Below are positions 22,166 to 32,000 of a stretch of DNA of 64,000 bases, in pieces. Source of the stretch: Panagrolaimus kolymaensis (lineage: Eukaryota > Nematoda > Chromadorea > Rhabditida > Panagrolaimidae); NCBI GenBank assembly GCA_028622995.1, contig JAJQJQ010000028.1:2914001-2978000 (forward strand), given 5' to 3'. A model generated the notes under the pieces. That model saw only the letters and a program-made list of their open reading frames with translations. It did no database searches and was not told the DNA's origin. Within the stretch, counting starts at the first letter, position 1, and each line of letters starts with the position of its first letter. The position numbers and the translations under genes were made by a program.

Positions 22166-23937
22166 ATTTTTCTCCTATTCTGAATTTTAAAAAAGTGAAG
22201 AATCTAATTTTTTTTCACTAAAATAAAAAAAAGAAAATTAAGCAATGATGATTTTTTTTTTATTGTAGGGCGGCAGCAACCGCCGCCGAAGGCGGCGGTT
22301 GCTGTCGCTATCGAGGATTTTAGTTTCATCGATTTTTTTCTCTCTTTCTAAAATACTCCATCCTTTTTTTATTTCAAAGAAAATGAAGCTTTGCGCGCTT
22401 TTTTCATTTTTACTTTTTTTGTCTTGCTATAAACACAATGAATGCCCGATTTTTCTTCTTTTTTCACTTTCTTTTTTGCGCAATGCTACCAGCTAGCCGA
22501 CGATTTTTTTTATCGATTTCTTAAATTGTGGCTGTGGTTGCTTCATTTTCAAGCCGGCAATGGCTGTCGCTAACTAGGTTCATTTTTTTTTCATCGCCTT
22601 ATATAATATCGATCGTAAAAAATAAAATTTGGCTTTTTCTCTTCTTCTTTCCTTTTTGCGCAATGCTGCCAACAAGCCGACGATTTTTTTTATAAATTTC
22701 TTTTTATCGGTTTCTTTTGCAGCAGTGGCGGTTGCTTCACTTTCTCTCAGGCATTTTATTTTACTTTTTGGTTTGTTTTAATTTTTGCTTTATTTTCGTT
22801 GATTTAATTTTTTTTAGGATTTTTATTTAAGCAAATAAACTTTGAGTAATTTGCGCTTTTTTGTTTTGTATATTATAATTTTATTTTTTAAATTTTAAAA
22901 AACTCAACACATTTTCCTTTCTTCTATTCTATGATTCATATGTATGGCCTCAAAAAACATACCTTTTTTGCCTGAAACGCAGCTTTTTCGGAGTTGTCGA
23001 TTTTTTTAATAATAAATTCCCATTTCCTTTTTAGCCTAAATTTTCTGAATTTCTAAATTAACCCATCTTTTTTTTTAGCCTAACGTATGAATCATTGCGC
23101 GCTTTTTTATTTTTCGCTGTCTTGCTATTAACACAAAGAATGCCCGATCGATTTTTTTCGCTTTTTTAAATTTTGTTCTTCTCTCACTAAAAAAATAAAT
23201 TATCAATGATGAAAATAAACTAGCCAATATATTGCGCAATTTTACCCTTTATTTTTTATTTTGTTTTTCCATCGAAAAAATAAGGACAAAATATGCCAGA
23301 TTTTTCACAGCTTCCACTTCCTTTTTTATTTCCAGAGATGCATTACTCCAATTTTCTCAATTTTTATTTTTTTTTGATCAATTTTTTTCATTTTTTTGCT
23401 CAATTTGAAACGCTATGAATGAGTTGACTATTTCGAGCGTTATTATTAGCAAAATTTTAAAAATTATTTTTTCCCTGTCCCCTCGATTTTTTCTTTTTTG
23501 AATCATTTTAGAATTTAAATAAATATTTTTTTAAATGCTTAAATAGCTTCTTTTTTGTAAAAAACGTATTATCTTTTTGATATTTTGTTTTTTAATTATA
23601 GAAAAAAATACCATTAAGAAACATTGCCATTTTTCCTATAAATTTTTTTACTTGCTAAATAAAAAACCTTTTTTCAATGAGATGAACCGAAGATAAATTC
23701 CGCTTATTTCCCTTTTTTTACATATTTTCGCTCTTGATAAATTAATAACATACCAGACCCAATTTGTTCCCTTTTCTTTTTTTATTTGTTACTTAATTAT
23801 TATTTTTAAACGCTTTTTTTTTAAAGACGTTATCGTTTTTTTTCTTTTCTGATATTATAATTTTTGAATTAATTCTTTTTTGTATCATTTTTAACTTTTT
23901 TTTTATTAAGCTTTATATTCTTCCACAATTTTTCGTG
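22166..23937. other. AT-rich 5' region of the Helitron with internal degenerate repeats
   Basis: No coding region. It contains degenerate direct repeats: a block with GCGCAATGCT.CCA...AGCCGACG then T8 appears near 22478 and 22658, and a block with TTGCGCGC...GTCTTGCTAT.AACACAA.GAATGCCCGAT appears near 22392 and 23096. A long hairpin sits at 22270-22308. Probably the untranslated leader or promoter of the Rep/helicase gene. Confidence 0.5.
22270..22308. other. 18-bp GAA-loop hairpin upstream of the Rep/helicase gene
   Basis: GC-rich stem (GCAGCAACCGCCGCC on the left arm, pairing with GGCGGCGGTTGCTGT plus flanking bases) closed by GAA at 22288-22290, with only G-T wobbles at the base. Striking in an otherwise very AT-rich stretch, and of the same loop type as the hairpins of the repeat units although the stem sequence is unrelated. 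Confidence 0.8.
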
Positions 23938-26900
23938 ATGCCAAAGAAAAAGAGTTCGGATACTAAGGCTGCAGAGGCACGGAAAAAAAGAAAAGAGGCT
24001 TATCAACGATCAAAAGGTCAGGGAGCGGACGTTAGAAACCACGATCCTTTGGACTCAACCATTCCTCCACAACCACCTCCAATTGATGAGCCAATGGATA
24101 TAACAGAATATCCTCTTCCTTTGGCTGAAAATATGTATGCTTCATTGGCAATATTGCCCACATCTCAAGAAGATGATCGCTTCCTTGATAGCATGGGTAA
24201 TGAAGTCCAAAATTTTCGTCGTGTAAACCCAGATTTTGTTGATGAAACTGCTCCAATGGAAGTTGATGCAGTTGAAGAACAACATAATCCTCCAATTATT
24301 CCTGCCGTGCATCAGCCACGTCTTCCTCCCACTTCAGGTTCATACATGCAAGATTGGTTCAATCAAGAAATGGAACATCAAGCAAGCCAACGTCAAGCTA
24401 TTGAATCACAAAATGCTGATGAAGAATTTATTGAACCTCCTAGCTATCTTGGCTTGAATTTCAATTCACCTCAGATGAAACCATCCTTAAATATCCGTCA
24501 AAGTTTCAACGATATTCAAGTTACGAGTTTGATGGGCGCAATAGCAGGGAAGGCATCAGGTGGTTGTTGGAAAAGAATCGCTGTTCTCGATTCCTTATAT
24601 TTAAAGCATTTTATTCATGGTAATTATGCAGAGATCAAAAAATACTTGATGCTTTATATGAATGAACCAGAATTAATACTTTGCCCTATAAATATTATTG
24701 GAAATGATTGGATTTTATTGGTGATTAATGTTATCCAATCAAAAGCATTTATTTATGATCCTTCTCGAATTGCTGCTGGAATGGATGATAACACTCCTGA
24801 AGAACGCCATGCATGTTCAATCATCGTGAGAGATTTAAAAAGAGCCGGTATAATTGAAAAAGATGTTAATTATGTCAAAGCTAAAAGTCATACTCATCCC
24901 ATTCAAGTTGAACCCTACAACTCCATTTTATTTATTCTTCTTATTGCTGAACATTTCGCCTTTCATGGGGAATCTAAAAAACTTGAAGATATGGCACCAA
25001 ATATGGAACTTTGGCGTTATACATTTTTATTATCCGAATTATTCAGAATAAATGAACATAAACTTCCTGCAGAAAGTGTTGAAAATCTTCCAAAGTGGCT
25101 ACCAACTTGCTTTATGCGTCTTCAAGATCGTCCCGCTCCGATTTTTGATGAAACACCACCTGAACTTCCCATTGATAACGATCTCATTGATCATGTTCAT
25201 ATTGATCCCACCGCTGAACCAGCCGTTCAACCTCCACTTATTCGAAGATCTATAAGAATAACGATGCAAAGAAATGGTACAGTTCAAACGGCATATCTGT
25301 GTTTTATGGAGAGAAAGATTAATTCATGCCGTGGAAGTTCAACACCTCTGGGTTTAATAAGTGCAAAAATCAATCCAAGAGAACATTATCTTGGTGAAAT
25401 GAAAGAACGCTGCCCACACAAACATTGCAAAGCTTTTTTATTTCCAAAAGAAGGTTCAAGCGCATGTTGTGGGAATGGCACCGTCAAACCAGTATACTTC
25501 CCACCTATGCCTCATCGATGGATTCATCTCAGACAATTCCGAGAATATTGGGATGATCCACGAAGATATAACTCCTTAATGTGTATGGCATCTACTGTGA
25601 CAAAAATTTCAAGAGATTTAGGCGCATTCAAAGTAAATGGCGAACTTTATCATAATGTCGGAGACGTAATTCCTAAAGATGGTGTAAACGCAGCATTTAA
25701 CCAAAATTATGTATTGGATGCTAATGAAGCTATTGGTAATCGACTTATTGATTCAAAACGTTTCAACTTCAAATGCAAGGATGTAAGGAAACAAAAAGAA
25801 CTAATTGGACTTCTCGAGGCAATGCTCCGTGAATATCATCCTCTTGCAGATATGCTAAAAAATATGAAAGAACTGTTGGCAATTCAAGAACAAAAAGCGA
25901 ATGAATTAGGTTTGGAAGTTCCGCGTTTCTTTTTGGTATGGGAAAATAGTTCAAACGCAAGAGATCATAGTAGAAATTTGGGCTTTCCTGCTAAAGAAGG
26001 CCAAATTTTTTCAATGTATCGCTCAGTTGAAGGAGTACCTCCACCAAAAGGCATCATGTTTGGTATTGAAAAACATGGGAGTAATAAAATTATTAAACTT
26101 GCCCATTATGATTCTCATCAACATGCTGCAGCTTATCCTTTGATATTTATCTTTGGTCAAGAGGGTTGGACAACGGGCATCAAAAAACTTGATCCAAATT
26201 TTCCTGATGGTCAACCTATTAATGTTTCACAAGTTGTCAATATGGTTTCTCAAGAAGTTATTAATGCTATGGCTCATGCATTGCGAAGTAATGACCCTTC
26301 ACAAGTTACCAATATGATTTCTCAAGAAGTTATTAATGCTATGGATGATGCATTGCTAACTGATCCGGATGATGATGAACCCGTTGAACCTGAAGAAAAT
26401 GAAGATGAATTTGAAATTAATTCAGATGATGACGAACCCGAAAATGTTGATGATTCTCATCCTCCTAAAAAGAATGAAAACGTTTCTATGAATGCATTTA
26501 ATTCATCTTATCTTTTTGATCGAACCGATGAACAGAAAAATACTTTCAATTTTGTTACAGGTCAAAAAGAATTGAGCCAAATTTTTATCATCGATTGTCA
26601 TTTAAATGTTGTGAGACAAAGATTGGATGTTAGAGAAAGAATTCAAGAAGATAATGCTCATCGCTATGATCAATGCAAGAATTTGAGAGACGCTTTGCAA
26701 GCGCGAATTGATCGAACCGAAGAACTCCGCGGATGTAAATTAGGGAAAACTTTTTTCCTTAATAAAACATTCCGCGGAGGGCGGCGGTATATGCAAGAAA
26801 GGTTCAAGGACAACATTGCTCTTTGCAACCGCTTCGGTATGCCGTCACTCTTCGTAACTTTTACGGGCAATCCGTATTGGAAGGAAATTGTGGAAAATCT

Positions 26901-29505
26901 TCGCCCAGGAGAATCATGGATTCATCGACCGGACTTAATTTGCAGAGTTTTTAATCTTAAAGCTAAAGCCTTCCTCCATGAAGTTCTGAAAACAAACGTC
27001 CTTGGAAAAGTTAAAGCATTTTCTGTTTCCCTTGAACATCAAAAGCGTGGCATGCCACATCTCCACATGTTGTTGATCATGGAAGAAGGGTACAATTATG
27101 AAACTGCAGAAAAAATTGATGATTTAATTGTTGCAACTTTACCTCCTACACCCACTGCAACTAATCCATATGAAAGAGATGATGAACAACGTTATTGTGA
27201 TTATGTGAATAAATATATGGTTCATGATCCAGTTCGATGTAATTCGGCATGTGGTATTGGAAAACGTCCAGGAATTTGTGGCAAGGATTATCCTAAACCA
27301 TTTCTTGAAGAAACTGTTATGCGTTCCGATGGTTATGCTCAATTGAAACGACCAAATGATGGACGAGAAGAAGCTTTTACAGCTGCTGGCAAACCACGAA
27401 ATATTGCAATTTCCAATCAATATGTGGTGCCTCACAACCGATATCTTCTTCTTCGATTTAACTGCCACATAAATGTTGAAATGTGTGGAGGAGTTAAATG
27501 CATTAAATACATCTACAAGTATATTTATAAAGGTCATGATACTGCTTTCATCTCAGTTCAACGAGCTAATGCTAATGGTGAAAATGGAGTTGTTGATTAC
27601 AATGAAATTGTACAATTTCGAGAAATGCGTGTTACAGGTGCATGCGAAGCGGTGGAAGGACTCCTAAAAATGTTTGTCACAAAACAATCCCATCCAGTGC
27701 AAGAATTAGAACTTCATCTCAAAGGAGATCATACTCTTGCATTTCATCCTGAAGACAATGAAACACAACTTCGCTCATTGGTTGTTAATGATGGAACTGT
27801 TGATGGGCTAAAAGCCGTGTCAAGATTAACTGCATTCTTTAAATTGGTGAAGCTAGAACTTGCTGAACTTGCTAGAAATCCCAATATTTATGGAAATGAT
27901 CTTTCTACTCGATCCATGAATTTATGTTACCACCAAGTTTGTGAACATTACACCTGGCGTCCAAAAAAGAAAGTATGGATGCGTCGAAAAAATAAAAAAT
28001 TCGCTCTTGGTCGATTACGCACTGTATACCCTTCAAATGTTGAACTTTATTGTTTACGAGAACTTCTTAAAGTCGTCAAAGGTCCAACTTCCTATGAAGA
28101 TGTTAAAACTTATCAAGATGAAACAACAAATCAAAGAATTGTTTGTGATACTTTCCATGAAGCTGCTGTCGCAAGACATCTTTTTGTTGATGATAGGTTA
28201 TGTTACGATACTATGAATGAAATTATTCGAACTTGCACTCCTCGACAATGTCGTGTCATGTTTACAATGCTTTTAGTCTTCAATGAACCTGCAAATGCCT
28301 TAAACTTATGGACCATGTTTATGGACAGCCTCTTGGATAATCGACATTTTACAAGGGAAATACTCATTCGAAATGCCCTTGCCCACATTGGATCAATTCT
28401 TTTCCATCATCAAAAAACCCTTGAAGATTACGGACTTCCAAGTATTTCGGATGAAGCTTTGTTGGACGGTATCAATGATACTTATGCTAATGACAATCTT
28501 GGAGATGGACAAGCCGAATATGATAACTGTAATGCTGGACAAAAAAGTGTTATCAATAAAGCCAAATATTCTCTTGAAAATAAAAATAATCCCAATGTAA
28601 CTGATCGTGAAAATCTTATTTTTCTTCAAGGTGGTGGTGGAGCCGGCAAAACTACTACCTATAATACCATGATTAAATATTTTCGTCATATGGGTTTTAA
28701 GGTTATCGCTGTGGCTTCGACGGGAGTTGCTGCAGTTCTTCTTGATGGCGGTTCCACTGCCCATGCTGCATTTCGAATTCCTTTGGATATCAATCAAGTA
28801 CCCAGCCTTCCTAAACAACATCCTCTTGCTCAACAAATCATGGCCGCCGATTTGATTATATGGGATGAAAGCCCCATGCAACATAAGAGCTGTTTAAGTC
28901 ATGTTGCAACGCTAATCAAAAATTTGTTGGATGATCCTGAAGATCCTCGAGGTTTATTTGGTAATAAAACTGTTATCTTAGGTGGTGATTTCAAACAACT
29001 TTTACCAGTTATGAGGCATGAAACTGCCCGTGCCTCATATGAAGCAAGCCTTCTTTGCTCAGAATTGTTTCGCCTTAATTTCAAAATCCATACCTTAACA
29101 ACTAATATTCGTTCAGCAGGTGATCCTACTTATGCAGCATGGCTTGACGACATTGGCCATGGCAAACATTATGTTCCTGCATTTGGTCCTTCAAAAGTTC
29201 AGCTACCAGATGAAATTGCTGTTTACCACCAAAAAAGTGTTGAAGATTTTGTTTATCCCGATAGCATTTTCGCTGATCATGATTATAAATCAGCTTTTTA
29301 TCAAGATTATGTTGCTGGAGTCGCTCTCATGGCACCTTTAAATGCTACCGTTAATGAACTTAACCATCGAATTACTTCTAAACTTCTTGGTCCTTCTAAA
29401 GATTATGTTGCAATTAATTCTCTTTCAAATGGCCAATATGCCGGTGATGAATACTTCCGTGAAAATATTGATCCAGAAATTTTGGCTACATTCGAACATT
29501 CATAA
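23938..29505 (+). CDS. Helitron-type Rep/helicase, C-terminally truncated
   Basis: One open frame of 1855 residues from the ATG at 23938. Order of parts: a basic N-terminus (MPKKK...RKKRKEAYQRSKG); residues ~200-345 resembling a Ulp1-type cysteine protease fold but with apparent catalytic His and Cys lost (NDWILLVI ~257, YDPS ~273, QVEPYNSILF ~322); a Cys/His motif typical of Helitron proteins (RCPHKHCKAF...ACCGNG, ~490); an acidic linker with a duplicated 24-residue segment (~764-810); the Rep domain with FVTFTGNPYW (~973), the HUH motif GMPHLHM (~1040) and the two-tyrosine segment KYIYKYIYKGHD (~1191); then a PIF1-family helicase with Walker A GGGGAGKTT (~1565), STGVAA, Walker B IIWDES, GGDFKQLLPV and LTTNIRS. 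Motifs V and VI are absent: the frame ends just after INSLSNGQY, where a repeat unit begins. Family role is rolling-circle transposition; this copy is probably inactive. Confidence 0.9.
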   Translation: MPKKKSSDTKAAEARKKRKEAYQRSKGQGADVRNHDPLDSTIPPQPPPIDEPMDITEYPLPLAENMYASLAILPTSQEDDRFLDSMGNEVQNFRRVNPDFVDETAPMEVDAVEEQHNPPIIPAVHQPRLPPTSGSYMQDWFNQEMEHQASQRQAIESQNADEEFIEPPSYLGLNFNSPQMKPSLNIRQSFNDIQVTSLMGAIAGKASGGCWKRIAVLDSLYLKHFIHGNYAEIKKYLMLYMNEPELILCPINIIGNDWILLVINVIQSKAFIYDPSRIAAGMDDNTPEERHACSIIVRDLKRAGIIEKDVNYVKAKSHTHPIQVEPYNSILFILLIAEHFAFHGESKKLEDMAPNMELWRYTFLLSELFRINEHKLPAESVENLPKWLPTCFMRLQDRPAPIFDETPPELPIDNDLIDHVHIDPTAEPAVQPPLIRRSIRITMQRNGTVQTAYLCFMERKINSCRGSSTPLGLISAKINPREHYLGEMKERCPHKHCKAFLFPKEGSSACCGNGTVKPVYFPPMPHRWIHLRQFREYWDDPRRYNSLMCMASTVTKISRDLGAFKVNGELYHNVGDVIPKDGVNAAFNQNYVLDANEAIGNRLIDSKRFNFKCKDVRKQKELIGLLEAMLREYHPLADMLKNMKELLAIQEQKANELGLEVPRFFLVWENSSNARDHSRNLGFPAKEGQIFSMYRSVEGVPPPKGIMFGIEKHGSNKIIKLAHYDSHQHAAAYPLIFIFGQEGWTTGIKKLDPNFPDGQPINVSQVVNMVSQEVINAMAHALRSNDPSQVTNMISQEVINAMDDALLTDPDDDEPVEPEENEDEFEINSDDDEPENVDDSHPPKKNENVSMNAFNSSYLFDRTDEQKNTFNFVTGQKELSQIFIIDCHLNVVRQRLDVRERIQEDNAHRYDQCKNLRDALQARIDRTEELRGCKLGKTFFLNKTFRGGRRYMQERFKDNIALCNRFGMPSLFVTFTGNPYWKEIVENLRPGESWIHRPDLICRVFNLKAKAFLHEVLKTNVLGKVKAFSVSLEHQKRGMPHLHMLLIMEEGYNYETAEKIDDLIVATLPPTPTATNPYERDDEQRYCDYVNKYMVHDPVRCNSACGIGKRPGICGKDYPKPFLEETVMRSDGYAQLKRPNDGREEAFTAAGKPRNIAISNQYVVPHNRYLLLRFNCHINVEMCGGVKCIKYIYKYIYKGHDTAFISVQRANANGENGVVDYNEIVQFREMRVTGACEAVEGLLKMFVTKQSHPVQELELHLKGDHTLAFHPEDNETQLRSLVVNDGTVDGLKAVSRLTAFFKLVKLELAELARNPNIYGNDLSTRSMNLCYHQVCEHYTWRPKKKVWMRRKNKKFALGRLRTVYPSNVELYCLRELLKVVKGPTSYEDVKTYQDETTNQRIVCDTFHEAAVARHLFVDDRLCYDTMNEIIRTCTPRQCRVMFTMLLVFNEPANALNLWTMFMDSLLDNRHFTREILIRNALAHIGSILFHHQKTLEDYGLPSISDEALLDGINDTYANDNLGDGQAEYDNCNAGQKSVINKAKYSLENKNNPNVTDRENLIFLQGGGGAGKTTTYNTMIKYFRHMGFKVIAVASTGVAAVLLDGGSTAHAAFRIPLDINQVPSLPKQHPLAQQIMAADLIIWDESPMQHKSCLSHVATLIKNLLDDPEDPRGLFGNKTVILGGDFKQLLPVMRHETARASYEASLLCSELFRLNFKIHTLTTNIRSAGDPTYAAWLDDIGHGKHYVPAFGPSKVQLPDEIAVYHQKSVEDFVYPDSIFADHDYKSAFYQDYVAGVALMAPLNATVNELNHRITSKLLGPSKDYVAINSLSNGQYAGDEYFRENIDPEILATFEHS

Positions 29506-30885
29506 TATCATGTTTTTCATGAAAATCACAGTTTTTTGACTAAAACTTTTTTTCCATTCAATGGTTTAACTATGAAACTAGGAGACTATGGGTTTCAGCA
29601 TATGACAAATTTGATTTTCCTTTTTATATTTTAACAAAAGCTATTGGGCTTAGAGAAAACGTGGCAGAATCGAATTTATAAAGGTCCAATTTTTTTTTTC
29701 AAAAATCGAAGAAATTTTTTTGCAACATGCATTTTCTCTTCCTTTGTCACATTTGCTCAGTGGTGGAAGGCGGTGAATTTAGAGAAGGATGAAAGTTCTA
29801 AACCGCCGAAATGTAAATAATTTTTTGAATATGTTTCTTTTTTAAATAAAAGGGAATATTATTTAAATAATTTATGTTAATTTTATAACATAATTAGAAT
29901 AATAAAAAAGCGATATTTATCGAAAAATTAACATATTTTTAATGTTTTTGACCAAAACAATTCCCCAATGATTTATAATTATTTTTAAAAGGCTTTTAAA
30001 TTATTTTTTGCGTATTTTATTATGCAAATTTAGCTGAAATATTAGCATGAATATTGTTTTAGATGGATAATTAAGAATGTGTGGGTGGATTTCTAATGAT
30101 GTTTTGGTTGATATTGAATGAACTTCGTGTGAATTTTGAACGATCCTCGAGTGTTTTTGGATGGATCTTTTAACTGTTTTGGGCGGACTTTAATAGATCT
30201 TTTTATTGTATTTGGTGGATTTTAATGGACATTTGAAGAGCTTCATGTGGATATTTGACTAAGAGTATATTATAAGGGGTCCACGGGTGGAGAATCTTGG
30301 ATCTTTTGGTTGATCGATCTTTGGGGAATGTATCTTTGGTTGATCGATCTTTGGGTGGATGGATCTTTTGGTGGATTTTCGATGGTTTTTGTGTTTATGG
30401 ATTTTGGGTTTATGGATCTGTGAGTGGATTTAGAAAAATTCTTGGATTGATTTTGAATGATCCACGGGTTGATTTTTATGGATCTTTCAACTGTTTTCGG
30501 TGGATTCTCGTGGATATTAGGAGAGCTTCGGATGGATATTTGACTAAGGTTGATCGATCTTTTGGTTGATCGATCTTAGGGTGGATGTATCTTTAGGTAG
30601 ATTTTTATGGATCTCTTTACTGTTTTGGGTGTATTTCTCGGGATCCTTAAGTGGATGGATCTTTGGGTTTATGGATCTTTGGGTTGATGGATCTTTGGGT
30701 GGATGGATCTTTGGGTGGATGGATCTTTGGGTGGATGAATCAAAATCGTCACTTCAAGGGGCGCGAAGCGCCCCTTTTTTCATTCTCCTTTGTGTAAGTA
30801 TGGTATCAAAATGTTCGTCCCAACCTCCTCTATTAAAATTTTAGCTTTTTTTATTAATATATATGTGGATCCTGTTTCACTGGTT
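29506..30885 (+). mobile_element. repeat unit A5, lacking its first ~140 bp
   Basis: Joins the end of the Rep/helicase frame inside the unit, just before the GAAAATCACAGTTTTTTGACTAAAAC block; the stop codon of the helicase frame itself seems to lie in unit-derived sequence (compare the CATAATAT near 32131). It continues with a tRNA-like block (CTCAGTGGTGGAAGGCGG near 29755, weakened B box AAGTTCTAAACC), the GGATC-rich half, the stem-loop at 30756-30776 and the 3' end CACTGGTT. Confidence 0.75.
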
Positions 30886-32000
30886 CCCCAGTACACAAGA
30901 AAAAACAGGGGTGCCTCCCTTCCTACTTTTTTCAACTCTTATATGTTTTTATGTAATTTGACATCATTATTAAGCATTAAAAATGATTATTTCATGGCTT
31001 TCAACCCTTTAATTAGTTAATAACTCATTTTTCATGATTTTTCACTGTATTTTGACTAAAACTTTTTTTCCAACTCATTGTTTAACTATGAAACTTTAAC
31101 TTGGACGTTCTCATATAATAATGAATCTGATTTTCCTTTTAGTTTGTTAATTTATAAGCTATAAATAGAGGAAATGGTACGAGCAATACCTTTTTTGGAG
31201 TGTAATAATTTTTTTCAAAACTTTCAGCAAAAAAAAATTTCGCAACCTGCAAATTTTTTTCAAAGGAAGGGGAAGGAAATTTTTCTCTCATGCTCTGCCA
31301 TACAATTTTGAATCATTTTTTACTTCCTTAATTTTTCTCTATAAAAACTTTGAAAATGTTTACCATCAATTTCCAAATTTTATAAGCTTATTTTTTATAC
31401 AAATTATCGACTCATTTTTTAAATAAAGCATTTTTCCCCAATTTTTTTGAGATCTTTTTTTTAATCAAACCTAATATTTTTTGACCAAATATTTACCCAA
31501 ATTTTGAATTAGCAATTCTCTTGAAAGAATTTTTTGGTTTTTAAAAAGTTTTACAAAACCCTATAAAGCCAAGAAGCTTATTAAAATTTTTTAAGCGGAT
31601 CAATTAAAAACTATTTGTGCATCTTTTTTAATGTTTAGAAGGATGTTATTTATGGATATAATTGGTGGATTTTCTCTCCTTTATGGAAGATTTTCGTATA
31701 GTTTTGGGATGATAAATTAAGAACAATAAGGTGGATCTTTGAGAGGCAAATACGTAATCGGTTTTACTTAAATAACCATTTTTAAAATCTGCCCTGTTAC
31801 CATTTAATGGATCTATTGGTGGATTATCATGGATCCTTGGAACATTATGAAAAATGGTGGATCACTAATACCATATCAAGGGGCGCGAAGCGCCCCTTTT
31901 TTTTTTATTTTTTTTGTCCCGTTTGCTATCAAATCAAGGAATTTTATTTATTGTCATGGCATACCTATTTAATGTAAATTGACCCGTGGATCCACTGGTT
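30886..32000 (+). mobile_element. diverged repeat unit A6 (1115 bp)
   Basis: Same type as A3; starts CCCCAGTACACAAGAAAA and lacks a good tRNA-like block, but keeps an intact GGGGCGC-GAA-GCGCCCC stem-loop (31878-31898) and ends GTGGATCCACTGGTT. Its 5' CCAGTACAC and 3' terminus (reverse complement AACCAGTG) form a short imperfect terminal inverted repeat. Confidence 0.75.
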
